64,000 bases of DNA, taken from Eopsaltria australis. Taxonomy: Eukaryota > Chordata > Aves > Passeriformes > Petroicidae. Below the pieces are notes generated by a model. The model was not told where the DNA came from, did not search any database, and saw only the letters and a list, made by a program, of their open reading frames with translations. This document shows, in pieces, positions 63,701 through 64,000 of this stretch (within the stretch, counting starts at the first letter, position 1; every line of letters begins with the position of its first letter). A program made the translations under genes and the position numbers. The stretch lies in contig JAVTVJ010000001.1 in the NCBI GenBank assembly GCA_034509425.1, positions 8,646,001 to 8,710,000 of the forward strand. Reading direction: 5' to 3'.

Positions 63701-64000
63701 ATTTAGAACTGCAAAGATATTATTTTCTTTCATGTCAAGACTCAGCAGTGGTACAACACTTAAACTAGAACATAAAAATTGTGGGTGAATTATCCTGAAA
63801 TTTTCTATTTTGAAATCCAAGATAGTCATATGAAAATCTGCCCTTATATTTTTACTGAGGATCTAATGAAAACTAGCCATTAAAAAAAACCCAACTCAAC
63901 AAACAAAAATACTCCCAAAACACAAAAAAGACATACAAATATTTTTTCATAACAATGTGTTAAAACCTTTCAATTTTGCAAATTTTTTGCTATTTACATT
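57721..64000. other. AT-rich non-coding DNA
   Basis: No gene, RNA or recognisable transposon in the last 6.3 kb. The longest frames are 103 codons at 59209-59520 (plus) and 101 codons at 63215-63520 (minus), neither with a known domain. A-rich low-complexity sequence lies at about 63876-63945. Confidence 0.55.

Noticed and set aside
1..64000. CRISPR arrays, operons, phage or other prokaryotic systems
   Set aside because: No regularly spaced direct repeats with unique spacers, no long coding frames and no ribosome-binding-site-led genes. The repeats present are of bird nuclear type.

Overview
This window looks like non-coding DNA from a bird nuclear genome. It is AT-rich and has no gene-dense patch. 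The recognisable repeats are CR1 LINE copies, whose 3' ends read as variants of ATTCTATGATTCTATG on one strand or TCATAGAATCATAGAAT on the other. There are also two copies of a common avian retroviral LTR, running TGTGGTTTAA to CTAGGACA on the plus strand. I saw no Alu, B1, L1 or other mammalian repeats and no bacterial features. All repeat family calls come from remembered consensus sequences, not from a search.

No host protein-coding gene can be supported. The longest open frame is 139 codons and is antisense to a CR1 copy. The other open frames are what chance would give at this length and composition, or are low-complexity translation of a pyrimidine tract. I recognise no host protein domain, no convincing exon with both splice sites, and no tRNA, rRNA or known small RNA. 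The window is therefore intergenic, or lies inside a very large intron.

Layout. 1-10026: plain AT-rich DNA. 10027-10260: a decayed LTR fragment. 11318-11808: a small CpG-enriched patch. 12431-12456: a perfect inverted pair of GATA motifs. 17021-17040: a canonical G-quadruplex motif. 21890-22100: AT/TG simple repeat. 23295-24110: two opposed CR1 fragments. 25444-25640: a long CTTTT-type pyrimidine tract. 26136-26173: a G-run. 27151-27266 and 33644-33690: short CR1 3' ends. 34295-34378: A-rich DNA, followed by a GC-rich, probably ERV-derived block (34430-35720) with a retroviral-type AATAAA. 40285-40625: an ancient CR1. 40851-40936: GATA/TATA microsatellite. 47709-48238: a CR1 with a broken reverse-transcriptase remnant and a fold-back junction. 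50144-53664: the densest transposon cluster, with three CR1 fragments and an LTR. 57485-57720: a second ancient CR1. The rest has no feature I can name.

I did not find an undescribed biological system. The most interesting local observations are the fold-back plus tandem-duplication junction inside the CR1 copy at 47823-47878, the unclassified GC-rich ERV-like block, the CpG patch, and a palindromic homeodomain/AP-1 element near 38017 that could belong to a conserved enhancer. Each needs an alignment or assay to settle.
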